Source: Prorocentrum cordatum
Lineage: Eukaryota > Sar > Dinophyceae > Prorocentrales > Prorocentraceae
Reading direction: 5' to 3'
DNA: 64,000 nt
NCBI GenBank assembly: GCA_963575745.1
Contig: CAUYUJ010003027.1
Span: 1-64,000, forward strand
Shown piece by piece: positions 12,250-22,554 of the stretch. Within the stretch, counting starts at the first letter, position 1. Every line of letters begins with the position of its first letter. A model generated the notes under the pieces. The model made no database searches. It saw only the letters and a program-made list of their open reading frames with translations, and had not been told where the DNA came from. A program made the translations under genes and the position numbers.

Positions 12250-12650
12250 TAGAGCTCTTTGGACGGCTAGCGCTGCTTTCTTGAGCATCAGCTTAGAAAC
12301 TCGGAAATGGATGTTTGTCGGTTTTCCTCTGACGTCGGTTCCGCCAAATGATTAAAAAGTCATTCTGCTGCTACGGACATGATAATTTGACGGGCAGCCG
12401 CGGCATACCCACTACGGTGCGAAAGATACTGGTTTTGAAAACGAACGGTCAAATCTCTCAATGTTCGCCCAACGGACCCGAAGTTCCCACATTGTCCCGA
12501 CGGCCGACGGTTGCTCCAAATGTTCGAGAGCTGTGCTGCAGCTACGGCCCTGAGAATTGCACCATCGAACGCGCCATGATCGACTGCAGGCGACGAAAAT
12601 CTGGACTCTCCAAACAAATTCTCAAATCTCTCACAATCTTCAAAGATGGG
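12250..12650 (+). mobile_element. Module R copy, start of the mosaic
   Basis: Follows the first H hairpin (from about 12213). It has the conserved R body: a GGTTCCGCCAAATG-like word, GCAGCCGCGGCATACCCACTA, then AATCTCTCA and a short C-rich end. It has no ORF. R bodies of this general type recur roughly two dozen times downstream. Confidence 0.6.
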
Positions 12651-12699
12651 AGCCGGCGGTAAACCGTCAACCTTGGCTATCACCCGGAACTCGTAGAGC

Positions 12700-13065
12700 T
12701 TCCTTGCCATACACATCAAGGGGACGCGGGCGCGGCAATCTCGCATTCCGCGCGCGCGAGGGTGCGGCTTCATGGAGGAGAACGTGGAGGAGAAGAAGGA
12801 GTAAGGAGGAGCAGGAGGCTGAGGAAGAGAAGGAGGAGGAGAAGCAGGAGGAGGAGGAGGGGGAAGAGGAAGAGGAGAATGACGAGCAAGAGGGGAAGGG
12901 TGGAGGGAGAGAAGGGGGACGATGATGATGAGGAGGACGAAGATGAATAAGGAGAAAGAGAAGCAGGAGGAGGAGAAAGAGGAGGTGAAGCAGATGGAGG
13001 AGGAAGGAAGAGGAGGAGGAGAAGGACGGAGAGGAGGCGGAGCAGGAGGAAGAGGAGGGAGTAGC
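12700..13065. repeat. GC-rich lead-in plus degenerate GAG/GGA tract
   Basis: A lead-in (CGGCAATCTCGCATTCCGCG, then GAGGGTGCGGCTTCATGGAGGA) passes into about 290 bp of degenerate GAG/AAG triplets. The same lead-in with a purine tract recurs at 13665-13845 and 22455-22535; a longer purine tract is at 34205-34515. This is a dispersed unit with an embedded microsatellite. Glu/Lys/Arg frames are not genes. Confidence 0.7.
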
Positions 13066-13480
13066 AGAGTACGAATAGTTTTTTGGTTCCAGCTCTGGTA
13101 GCAGACCGATCTCAGACATCTAGATATTTGGAACTAGCGCCCCTGATGATGTTCGTCAAATTGCTGTGCCGAACAGCTCTAAACTCATCTGCAGCTCGAG
13201 AAAAAATTGTAGAGTACGAACAGCTCTTGGGTTCTAACTCTGGTAGATACTTGAAACTAGCGCTTCTGAGGATTTCCTTTCGCTCGCTGTGCCAAACAGC
13301 TCTGTAGCTCATCTGCAGCTCGAGTTACATTAAGAAAGACATCATCATATCTAAAAGAAATAGCAGAGCACGAATAGTTTTCGGGACTCAGCTCTAGTAG
13401 CAGACCGAGTTCAGCCATCTAGATACTTGAGACTAGCGCCCCTCAAAAAAATCGAGATGTTTCAGGCCACCTCGCCCCTC
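13066..13480 (+). repeat. Module S-type satellite units
   Basis: About two and a half units carrying the S-family words AGAGTACGAATAG, GGTAGCAGACCGA, CATCTAGATA, GCTCTGTAGCTCATCTGCAGCTCGAGTTA in the usual order. The subfamily here also appears at 32815-33115, 33525-33720 and 34530-35500, and in reverse at 42845-43190. Confidence 0.7.
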
Positions 13481-13594
13481 AGCGCGCCGTAATTACTCTC
13501 TGGCTTCGCCGCTTCGCTCTCAGGGAAGATCCACGAGTCAAACCGACTCCAGGTTGCCACAGTGTCCGCCCGGGCCGGATCGGCCGACTGGGAG

Positions 13595-13628
13595 CCGGCG
13601 GTAAACCGTCAACCTTGGTTACCGCCGG
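13595..13628 (+). repeat. Module H hairpin, A/T type (empty target site)
   Basis: CCGGCGGTAA (13595-13604) pairs over 10 bp with TTACCGCCGG (13619-13628). The loop is ACCGTCAACCTTGG, within which retroelements insert elsewhere in the window. Other uninterrupted plus-strand copies, some degenerate, start near 12213, 12653, 14470, 20694, 22397, 27879, 33732, 36420, 36673, 46438, 46777, 47939, 48261, 62854 and 63967 (the last is cut by the window end). CTCGTAGAGCT usually follows directly. The function is unknown. Confidence 0.85.
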
Positions 13629-13894
13629 GAACTCGTAGAGCTTCCTTGCGATATACATGAACGAGATGCAGGCACGGCAATCTCGCATTCCGCGTGCGCG
13701 AGGGCGCGGTTTCATGAGGACGCGGAGGAGAAGAAGGAGCGAGGTGGACAAGGAAAAGGAGAAGGATAACGAGGAGTGGTAGGAGGAGGAGGAGGAGGAG
13801 GAGGAAGAAAAAGGGGAAGGAGGTGGAGGAGGAGGAGCAGCCTATGAATTTAGTACAGGGAATATTTGACTGGCGCCGGCGGTGAACCGTCAAC

Positions 13895-14800
13895 CTGGTC
13901 ACCGCTGGGAACCTCGTAGAGCTCCTTGCACGCGTAAGAGTGCTCAGAATCGAAGGAGAACTTCGGAGAAGATTTTCTTAAAATCTTTATTTTTGCATTT
14001 TTCGATGCCCATATGCGGTCGGTTCCCGGAAGCGAACCGATAGTAAAACTTCCTCGGCAGAGCTGAGCTGCTCTCAGAACAAAGCTTTATACAAATGCTC
14101 CGCGTAAAAATCTGCTCTCTCAAAATGAATTGTTGAACTCGCACCGGCGGTGAACCGTCAACCCGGTCACTACCGGGTACCTCGTAGAGCTCCTTGCACA
14201 CGTAAGAGTGCTCAGAATCGAAAGAGAGAGCTTCTGGAAGAATTTCTCGAAAAAGTGAAAAATTTCGACATGGAGTTGGTTCCCCAAAGTGTTTTGATAG
14301 TGGAATTGCGCCTACGGAGCTCATATTAAGACGCAGAGGCCCTCATAGTCGTCTACAGGTGTGAAAAATCTAGTTCCTCAAAATGAATTGTCAAATATCT
14401 TTCAAAGCTTAGCAAAACCGACCAAAAGTTGTCACACTGTCCCTTCTGGTCGGGTCGACCAACTGGGAGCCGGCGGTAAACCGTCAACCAGGCTACCGCC
14501 GGGGGCCTCGTAGAGCTCTTTTCTCGCCCGGCGCTGCTCGGAACACATGGAAGGAGCTTCATCAAGCATGAGCTGAAAAACTCGAATAAACAAGCTTCTT
14601 TGTGTTTCATCCAAAATCGGTTCCTTCAAGTGTTTTGATACTAATACTGCAGCTACGGCCCTGAGAATTTCACTGGCAGACGCAGCATGAGCCCACTACA
14701 GGTGCAAAAATACCGATTCTTCGAACGAATGTTCAAATATCTCATAATTTTCGCCCAACCGGTCCAAAGGTCACACATTGCCCGTCGGGACCGGGTCGGC
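13895..14800 (+). mobile_element. Three successive module R copies with H hairpins
   Basis: R bodies of about 250-320 bp follow H hairpins at about 13877, 14146 and 14470. Each runs from CTCGTAGAGCTC through GAATCGAAGG, GGTTCC, TTTTGATAGT and CAAAATGAATTGTCAAATAT to CCGGGTCGACCAACTGG. No ORF is preserved among copies, so these look like non-autonomous elements. Confidence 0.65.
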
Positions 14801-14818
14801 CACTTTGTAGCGTCCAAA

Positions 14819-15079
14819 ACCCGGAGAGCATAGAGGCATCCTGGCGAGATCTGGGAAGCTCTCCTGAAGCGCTTCTCAAGCGCTGCCAGGCACGCTTCCA
14901 CGCGTGCCTGCATACGTGCAGGCACTCGTGGACGCGTGCCGGAACGGCTTCCGGACCCGCTGCCGGGACAAACAACCTTCTGCGACGATTCTGGAGCGGC
15001 GAAGATGGGCTGCTGGCAGGCACCACCACCGTCCGGCTTCCAATCTAAAAACCTATAGCTTTCAGAAAGCTCTCCGGGT
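14819..15079. mobile_element. Module M element with 11-bp inverted ends
   Basis: ACCCGGAGAGC (14819-14829) is the exact inverse of GCTCTCCGGGT (15069-15079), giving a 261-bp element. The middle holds GCGTGCCTGCATACGTGCAGGCACTCGTGG-type dyad symmetry (about 14893-14938). There is no ORF. Other copies are at 17787-18060, 41791-42070 and from 42074 (right end lost), with fragments near 20377-20460 (reverse) and 46290-46430. Confidence 0.75.
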
Positions 15080-15420
15080 AACTAGCTGCATCCCGCGCCG
15101 GAATTCCTCTAGCTCATCGACGCCGAAGAGCTCTACCAGATATTACTCTTAAGCTTCCAGCAACTAGCTACGGGAAGCTCTACGAGTACCTCGTAGAGCT
15201 CCTCGGCATCGATGAGCTAGAGAAATTCCGGCGTGGAGATAGTTCCCACCCAGCCCAGGCGGACAATGTGGGAACTGTGGGTCGGTTGGGCAAAGATGTT
15301 GCGAGATTTCAACATTCGTTTTGATAACCGGTAAGTTTCGCATCTGTAGTGGGTTATGTCGCGCCTGCTAGTGAAATTCTCAGGTCCATAGCTGCAATAT
15401 TATGGCGCTGGCGGAGAACC
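15080..15420. repeat. Short end modules and a partial R/H unit
   Basis: Contains CGCGCCGGAATTCCTCTAGC end pieces in both orientations around GAGCTCTACGAGG/CCTCGTAGAGCTC, then an R remnant leading into the H hairpin (GGCGCTGGCGGAGAACCGTC) that hosts the next retroelement. No gene. Confidence 0.55.
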
Positions 15421-15432
15421 GTCAACCTGGTC

Positions 15433-16645
15433 TTTTGCGGTATTTTGCGGACGGTCGATTCGAGCCTCCACGGAGGCAGACCGAAACACAAAGCAACTCA
15501 GAACAGAGCCTGAGAGCAAAACGCTGAGCGTACTAACAGCGAAGCTGTACAGCAATGCCCAATGGCGTATATCACACTCAGAAACAACTAAAATGGAGTA
15601 AAAGAAGTAAAATCAATGCGAGACCATGCAGTAACCACATACAGCGATTACCGTCTCAGCACCACTGAGAAAAGAAGCAGTGAGAGACCATACAGTAACC
15701 ACTGGTGTATACAGCGATTACCGTCTCAAAACCACTGAGACAAACACAAAACTAACAACTAAAATGACGAGTACACTTCAATGCAATGCGAGACCATGCA
15801 GTAACCACATATAGCGATTACCGTCTCAGCACCACTGGAAGACCATGCACGTGAAACACAACGAATTTGCGGTCGACTGTGCACAGAGTCAGGCAAGACA
15901 CCCACCACTCTTTGAGCGGGAGTGGGCAAATGCAAAACTCTTATTCCGAACAAAGTGAATATCACGCGGAGCTCTTATACCAACATGCGCGCAAGTCCGA
16001 CACACACACAGCATGGCAAGAGTCAACGCAAACACAAAGTCCGAAATATGTCGTAACAACCCGCGGTAAGACAAGAGTCGTATGCTCACGTCAAATATGT
16101 GATAATTGAATGTCTGATAACGCACTCAAGAAGTAACTCTCGGATAATTGAATGTCTGATAACGCATTCAGTATCTTGAATCACCTGCATAACTGAATGT
16201 CTGATAACGCACTCAAGTATCTTGAATTCTGATCGATACGATTCAAAGAATGAAAACAGGCACGCCGATACAATGCAGAGAACCTCAATCTGAAGATACT
16301 CCAATGTCACAGAACTGTCAAAGTACCTCAATGTCAAAGAATACACACGTGTGCAAGAACAATAATGGAGAAAGCGCAAGCAGGCAGCACAAACAAGTAC
16401 AAAGCGACGACAGCGGCCTATGCGTTGAAGTCAGTCCCACTTCTGATGCCAAACAGAGCTGGCCTCCAGCACCTATCGTCTGTAGGCCCAAGGAGAGACG
16501 GTCGTCGCAGCCGACGAAGTACCCGAATTTATTGCACGGCCCGCCCGCGCGCACACGGCCGCCCAGGGGGCAGCCTGAGGAGACAGGCTTGAGGAAGCCC
16601 CCCACGGGCCAGGCCACCGCTGAGATCCCCGAGGAGGGACAGCAG
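15433..16645 (-). mobile_element. Non-autonomous non-LTR element, copy 1 of family C
   Basis: Inserted in an H hairpin with a 10-bp duplication, CAACCTGGTC, at 15423-15432 and 16646-16655. The oligo-T end is on the left, so the sense strand is minus. Near that 3' end is a two-stem structure: outer CGGTC/GACCG (15452-15456, 15479-15483), inner GCCTC/GAGGC with a CACG loop. The body carries three small GAGAC...GTCTC stem-loop repeats (15620-15830). No conserved ORF is evident. Roughly 15600-16540 is near-identical to the second copy at 18560-19510. Confidence 0.75.
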
Positions 16646-16659
16646 CAACCTGGTCACCG

Positions 16660-17770
16660 CCGGGAACCTCGTAGAGCTCCTTGCACGCGTAAGAGTGCTC
16701 AGAATCGAAGCATACAGCTTCACCGAGCATTTCTAGAAAAACGTCAATGAGCATTTTCCGTGTTAACCTGATGTCGGTTCCAAATTTGTCGATACTACAA
16801 CTATATCTAGAGGGCTCATTCTCTCTCAAAATGAAGTTTCAACACTAATGCAGGGAATACAAATCTAACATCTTTGAATGAGTTGTTAAATACATTTCAA
16901 ATCTTAGCAAAACCGAGCCCAAGTTACCACATTGTCCTTTCTGGTCGGGTCGACCAACTAGCTCCACCCCGCGCTGAAATTCCTCTAGTTCATCGATAAT
17001 TCAGAGCTCTATGAGGTACTATCAAAACATTTGAAGGAATCGACTTTGAAGGAAAACTCGAAAGATGTGTTTGTTCGAGTTTGTCCAGGGTATGCTTGAG
17101 GAAGCTTGCTCCGTGCGTTCTGAACGACGCCGCGCGAGAGAAAGAGCTTCACGAGGATTCCGGCGGTAACAATGTTCGCCCAACCAGCCCAAAGTTCCCA
17201 CATTGTCCGTCGGGGCCGGGTCGGCGGCCAACTAGCTGCACGTTGCGCCGGAATTCCTATAGCTCATTGATGCCAACGAGCTCTGCGAGGTACTAGCTCC
17301 ACCCCGCGACGGAATTCCTACCTCATCGATGCCGAAGAGCTCTACGAGGTATGGCGCCGGCGGTGAACCATCAACCTAGGTCACCACCGGGAACCCCGTA
17401 GAGCTCCTTGGAGCCTGTTTTTTTTTAGACTCTGGCAAGTTTACTTGCATGGACGGGGGGGGGGCTGAGCCTGAAGCAAGCCGCAAACGACTTGCACGTT
17501 CGGGGGGGCGCGGAAATCACGCAAGTCGAAAGGCACTTGCACGCTAGCATTCGCTTGAAGAGGGGTGAGGGGGGAGGGGGGGGGGCGAACGCCATGCGAG
17601 TAAACTTGCCTGAACCCAACGAACAAAAAGGTTTTTGCGCGCGTAAGAGAGGTCGGTTCCCGGAAATGAACCGATAATATAACTCCCTAGGGATAGCTGA
17701 GCTCCTATCAGAACAAAGCTTACATGCGTATGCTTAGCGTAAAAATCTGGTTCCTCAAAATGAACTGTCA
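16660..17770 (+). mobile_element. Module R copies and solo end modules
   Basis: An R body (16660-16965) ends in GGTCGACCAACTAGCTCCACCC. It is followed by short end modules (CGCTGAAATTCCTCTAG...GAGCTCTATGAGG) at about 16965-17015, 17230-17285 and 17300-17350, an H hairpin near 17354, a G-rich stretch (17450-17600) and another R fragment. No gene. Confidence 0.55.
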
Positions 17771-17786
17771 CTTGGTAGCGTCCAAA

Positions 17787-18060
17787 GCCCGAAGAGCATA
17801 GAGGCAACTCTGGAAAGCTTTCCTCGCGAGCTCTGGGGGGCTCTCCTGAAGCGCTTCTCAAGCGCTGCCAAGCACGCTTCCACGCGTGCCTGCACGCGTG
17901 CAGTCACGCGTGGACGCGTGCCGGAAGCGCTCCCGGACGGGCTGCCGGGACCGGCGAGTTGCTGCGGGGATTCTGGACCGGCGAAGATGGGGCGCTGGCA
18001 GGCACCACCACCGTCCGCCTTCTAATCTAAAACCCTACAGCTCTCAGAGAGCTCTCCGGG
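17787..18060. mobile_element. Module M element, second copy
   Basis: Left end GCCCGAAGAGC (17787-17797) and right end GCTCTCCGGG (18051-18060) form the M-family inverted ends with slight mismatch. The centre is the CACGCGTGCCTGCACGCGTG palindrome region (about 17880-17920). No ORF. Confidence 0.7.
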
Positions 18061-18363
18061 AACAAATATCTTTTGCTTAGCGTAAAGATCTGGTTCCTCA
18101 AAATGAATTGTCAAATATCTTTCAAATCTTAGCACAACCGACCCAAAATTGTCACACTGTCTGCCCGGGCTGGGTGGGCCAAGTAGCTGCACCCCGCGCC
18201 GGAATTCCCCTACGCGTCATAACCCACTACGGGTGCGAAAAATCTGGTTTCTCAAAATGAATTGTCAAATATCTTAAATATGAGCAAAGCCGACCCAAAT
18301 TTACCACATTGTCCTTTCTGGCCGGGTCGACCAACTGGCGCCGGCGGTGAGCCGTCAACCTGG

Positions 18364-19513
18364 TCTTTTTTGCGTCTTCTGCGAAGGCCGGTTCGAGCTC
18401 CCATGGGAGCAGGCCTAAACACAAAGAACCTAAACAGCGAGGCTGTACAGGAAGACAGCGAAGCTGCAAGGATTAAAGCAGAGGTGCATCAAACAGCGAA
18501 GCTGTACAGATATGCACAAGACTGCTAATACACGAGAAGACTACTAAGAATAGAAAGAGGGAAGCAAAGCAGTGCGAGACCATGCAGTAACCACATATAG
18601 CGATTACCGTCTCAGCACCACTGAAATTAAAAGCAGTGAGAGACCATACAGTAACCACTGGTGTATACAGCGATTACCGTCTCAACACCACTGAGACAAA
18701 CACAAAACTAACAACTAAAATGACGAGTACACTTCAAAGTAATGCGAGACCATGCAGTAACCACATATAGCGATTACCGTCTCAGCACTACTGAAAGACC
18801 ATGCACGTGAAACACAACGAATTTGCGGTCGACTGTGCACAGAGTCAGGCAAGACACCCACCACTCTTTGACCGGGAGAGGGCAAATGCAAAACTCTTAT
18901 TCCGAACAAAGTGAAGATCACGCGGAGCTCTTATACAAACATGCGCGCATGTCCGACACACACACACAACATGGCAAGAGTCAACCCAAACACAAAGTCC
19001 GAAATATGTCGTAACAACCCGCGGTAAGACAAGAGTCGTATGCTCACGTCAAATATGTGATAACTGAATGTCTGATAACGCACTCAAGAAGTAACTCTCG
19101 GATAACTGAATGTCTGATAACGCACTCAGTATCTTGAATCACCTGCATAACTGAATGTCTGATGACAACGCACTCAAGTATCTTGAATTCTGATCGATAC
19201 GATCCAAAGAAAGAATGAAAACAGGCACGCCGATACAATGCAGAGATCCTCAATCTCAAGATACTCCAATGTCACAGAGCTGTCAAAGTACCTCAATGTC
19301 AAAGAATACACACGTGTGCAAGAACAATAATGGAGAAAGCGCAAGCAGGCAGTACAAACAAGTACAAAGCGACGACAGCGGCCTATGCGTTGAAGTCAGT
19401 CCCACTTCTGATGCCAAACAGAGCTGGCCTCAAGCACCTATCGTCTGTAGGCCCAAGGAGAGAAGGTCGTCGCAGCCGACGAAGTACCCGAATTTATTGC
19501 ACGGCCCGCCCGG
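18364..19513 (-). mobile_element. Non-autonomous non-LTR element, copy 2 of family C
   Basis: Lies in an H hairpin whose left arm is at about 18342-18355, with oligo-T at the left. The 3' structure is outer AGGCC/GGCCT and inner GCTCC/GGAGC (18397-18410 is a 14-bp palindrome). Most of the body matches the copy at 15.4-16.6 kb closely, including three GAGAC...GTCTC units (18566-18795). The 5' end breaks at GCACGGCCCGCCCGG and joins the CCTCGTAGAGCTC of an R element, so the target's right arm is missing here. Confidence 0.7.
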
Positions 19514-19515
19514 AA

Positions 19516-19870
19516 CCTCGTAGAGCTCCTTACACGCGTAAGAGTGCTCAGAATCGAAGCAGAGAGCTTCTCGGGGCATTTCTAGAAAAACGTCAAATTG
19601 GCACTTTTCCGTCTTAACCTGATGTTGGTTGCTCCAAATGTTTCGATAGTAGAACTCTCTCTAGAAAGCTGAGCTGCTCTCAGAACAAAGTTTAAACACT
19701 AATGCTGAGAGTAGAAGTCTGGTTTCTCAAAATGAATTGTCAAACAACTTTGAAATCTTAGCAAATACGACTCCAAGTGACCACATATTCTTTTCTGGTC
19801 GGGTCGACCAACTAGCTCCACCCCGCGCCGGAATTCCTCTAGCTCATCGACAACCAAGAGCTCTACGAGG
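19516..19870 (+). mobile_element. Module R element with 13-bp perfect inverted ends
   Basis: CCTCGTAGAGCTC (19516-19528) is the exact inverse of GAGCTCTACGAGG (19858-19870), and A/T extends it by 1 bp. The 355-bp body is non-coding. The right portion contains CACCCCGCGCCGGAATTCCT. This copy defines both R ends. Confidence 0.75.
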
Positions 19871-20690
19871 TACTAGCTGCACCCCGCGCCGGACTTCCTA
19901 GCTCATCGATAACGAAGAGCTCTACGAGGTATATCGTTCAAATCTTAGCAAAACCGACCCAAAGTCGTCACATCTTCTGTTCTGGTCGGGTCGACCAACT
20001 AGCTCCACCCCGTGCCGGAATTCCTCTAGCTCATCGATAACGACGAGCTCTACGAGGTATATCTCTTCCCAAATACTGCAGACTTTGTAGCCCTGGTGGC
20101 TGACCAATCTCAGACGTCTCGATACTATAGGCGACGGTCTGATGATTCCCGATTGAGCGGTGTCATTTCCAGCTCCCTAGCTTGCCTATACATTGAATAC
20201 AGAAATCAGTAGCCGTCTCACATATATTCTGCAAGATGCAGCTCTGGTAGCAGACCGATCTCAGGCGTCTAGGCTGTAGACTGATTGATAATTCGCAGCA
20301 TTCCCTGTCGATTGGCGTGCATCTCAGCTCTGCAGGTGGTCGAGAGCTCGAATGTAATCATGGAGAGCTCTCTGAGAGCTATCGGGTTTGAGATTAGAAG
20401 CCGGACGGTGGTGGTGCCTGCCAGCAGCCCATCTTTGCCGCTCCAGAATCGTCGCAGAAAGTTGTACCTCGTAGAGCTCTTCGTTATCGATGAGCTAGAG
20501 GAATTCTGGCGCGGGGTGGAGCTAGTTGGTCGAGCCGACCAGAAAAGAAAATGTGACGACTTTGGGTCGGTTTTGCTAATATTTGGAAGATATGTGACAA
20601 CTCATTTTGAGAAACCAGATTTTTCGCACCTGTAAAAGGCTATGAGGGTCTCTACGTCTTAGTATAATCTCTGTTGTCGCACCTTTACTG
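19871..20690. repeat. Solo R end modules, M fragment and reverse R copy
   Basis: Repeated end modules (ACTAGCTCCACCCCG...GAGCTCTACGAGG) lie at 19873-19930 and about 20000-20060, then S-type words. A reversed M fragment is at 20377-20460, and a reverse-oriented R copy starts with ACCTCGTAGAGCTC near 20466. No gene. Confidence 0.55.
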
Positions 20691-20729
20691 GGCGCCGGCG
20701 GTAAACCGTCAACCTTGGTTACCGCCGAG

Positions 20730-22048
20730 AGACTCGTAGAGCTTCCTTGCCATATATCATCTCCAAAGAATTAGCAAAGAACGAATAGTTATCCAGCCCG
20801 AGCGCTGATAGCAGACTGATCTCAGGCGTCTAGATACATGTCACTAGCGCCCCTGATAATTCCCATCCCACTGCTGTGCTGAACAGCTCTGTAGCTCATC
20901 TGCAGCACGAGTAAAACCAAGAAAAACAATACCATTTCCGAAAAAGTAGCAGAGTACGAATACGTGTTCAGCCCTAGCGCTAATAGCAGACTGAGCTCAG
21001 ATGTCTAGATACTTTCAAATAGCGCGCATGCTGATTATCTTCCAATTGCTGTGTCTAAGAGCTCTGAAGATCATCTGCACCTCGCGTTCAGTCAAGCAAC
21101 CAATTCCATCACCAGAAGAATAGCAGAGTATGACTAGTTGTTCGGCGTCTGCGCTCATAACAGACCCAAGCCAAGCGTCTAGATACTTCAGACTAGCGCG
21201 CCTGATGATATTCTTCTGATTTCTGTGCCGTAGAGCTCTCAAGCTCATCTGCAGCTCGAGTTGAGTGAGGAAATTCACCATAATTTCGGGGGAAAAAAAG
21301 CGGTCGAATACAAATAGTTTTGCGGACCTAGCTCGGGTAGCAGACTGAGTTCAGAACTCTAGATGCTTCAGCCGAATGCGCCTGCTGATTTTGAATCGAA
21401 TACGTGTGCGTATCAGCCCTGTAGCTATGCTACAGCTCGAGTTAAGTACAGAAAACCGACAGCGCCTGTCAAGATGACTCGAAGAATACGAACAGTTTCG
21501 CGGACCTAGCTCGAGTAGCAGACCGAGTGCAGACCTCTAGATGCTTCAGACGAAGGCGACTGATGACTCAGAATCGCTTACATGTGCGCACCAGCTCTGC
21601 AGCTATCCTACAGCTCGAGTTAAGTACAGACAACCGACAGCACCTGTCAACAGAAGTCGAAGAATACGAACAGCTTCGCGAACCTAGCTCGAATAGCAGA
21701 CGCAGTTCAGACCTCTAGATGCTGCAGACGAACGCGCCTGATGATTCTGAATCGATTGCGTGTGCGTACCAGCTCCGTAGCTTCCATACAGCTCGAGTTA
21801 AGTACAGAAAACCAACAGCACCTATCAAGATGACTCGAAACAGCCGATCCCGCCGCAACGCTTTTTGGCAGTAACAGGAACCCGATCGAGCTGAGATTGA
21901 GACGGCGAGCGGGAATAAGACCGAATATCACGGAAAAAATACTAGAGCTCAAACGACTTGCTGAAAATCGAGAACATAATTGTCAACCGAGCAAAAGTCA
22001 GAAAAAAAGTCAGTCGAGATATTTCTTGCCAACTAGCTCTCCAGCGCG
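20730..22048 (+). repeat. Module S element: 177-bp satellite array
   Basis: Begins after an H hairpin with ACTCGTAGAGCTTCC and holds about six satellite units. The anchor word CTCGAGTTAAG (or close variants) recurs near 20907, 21084, 21256, 21438, 21616 and 21793, spacing 172-182 bp. The array ends in the common tail (CCGATCCCGCCG...CTTTTTGGCAGTAA...ACCCGATCGAGCTGAGAT...GGCGAGCGGGAATAAG) and GCCAACTAGCTCTCCAGCGC. Non-coding. Confidence 0.8.
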
Positions 22049-22540
22049 CCGGAACTCGCGCCGACGGTGAACCGTCAACCTGGTCACCGCCGGGAACCTC
22101 GTAGAGCTCCTGGCGCGCGTAAGCTCAGAATCGAAGCAGAGAACTTCGCAGAAGATTTTCGTGAAATCTTCAATATTGCATTTTTCATGTGGACAAGAAG
22201 TTGGTTGCTCAAAGTGTTTTGATAGTAAAATTGCGCCTACGGAGCTCATATTAAGACGCAGAGGCCCTCATAGTCGTTCACAGGTGCGAAAAATCTGGTT
22301 TCTCAAAGTGAATTGTCAAATCTCTTTCAAATCTTACCAAAACCGACCCAAAGTCGTCACATATTCTTTTCTGGTCGGGTCGACCAACTGGGAGCCGGCG
22401 GTAAACCGTCAACCTTGATTACCGCCGGGAACTCGTAGAGCGCCCTCGTGCAATGCGGGCGCGGCAATCTCGCATTGCGCGCGCGAGGGCGCGGTCTCAT
22501 GGAGGAGGACGTGGAGCAGAACGAGGAGCGAGGGGAAAGC
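22049..22540 (+). mobile_element. Module H, R copy, H and purine-repeat lead-in
   Basis: An H hairpin (about 22051) and an R body (22095-22385) are followed by a second H (about 22397) and a short GC-rich lead-in with a GAG stretch. No ORF. Confidence 0.6.
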
Positions 22541-22554
22541 ACCTCTGAAAGAAA

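Noticed and set aside
12762-12950. Glu/Lys/Arg-rich ORFs over GAG tracts (also 34222-34645)
   Set aside because: Degenerate purine triplets; no conservation between the dispersed copies.
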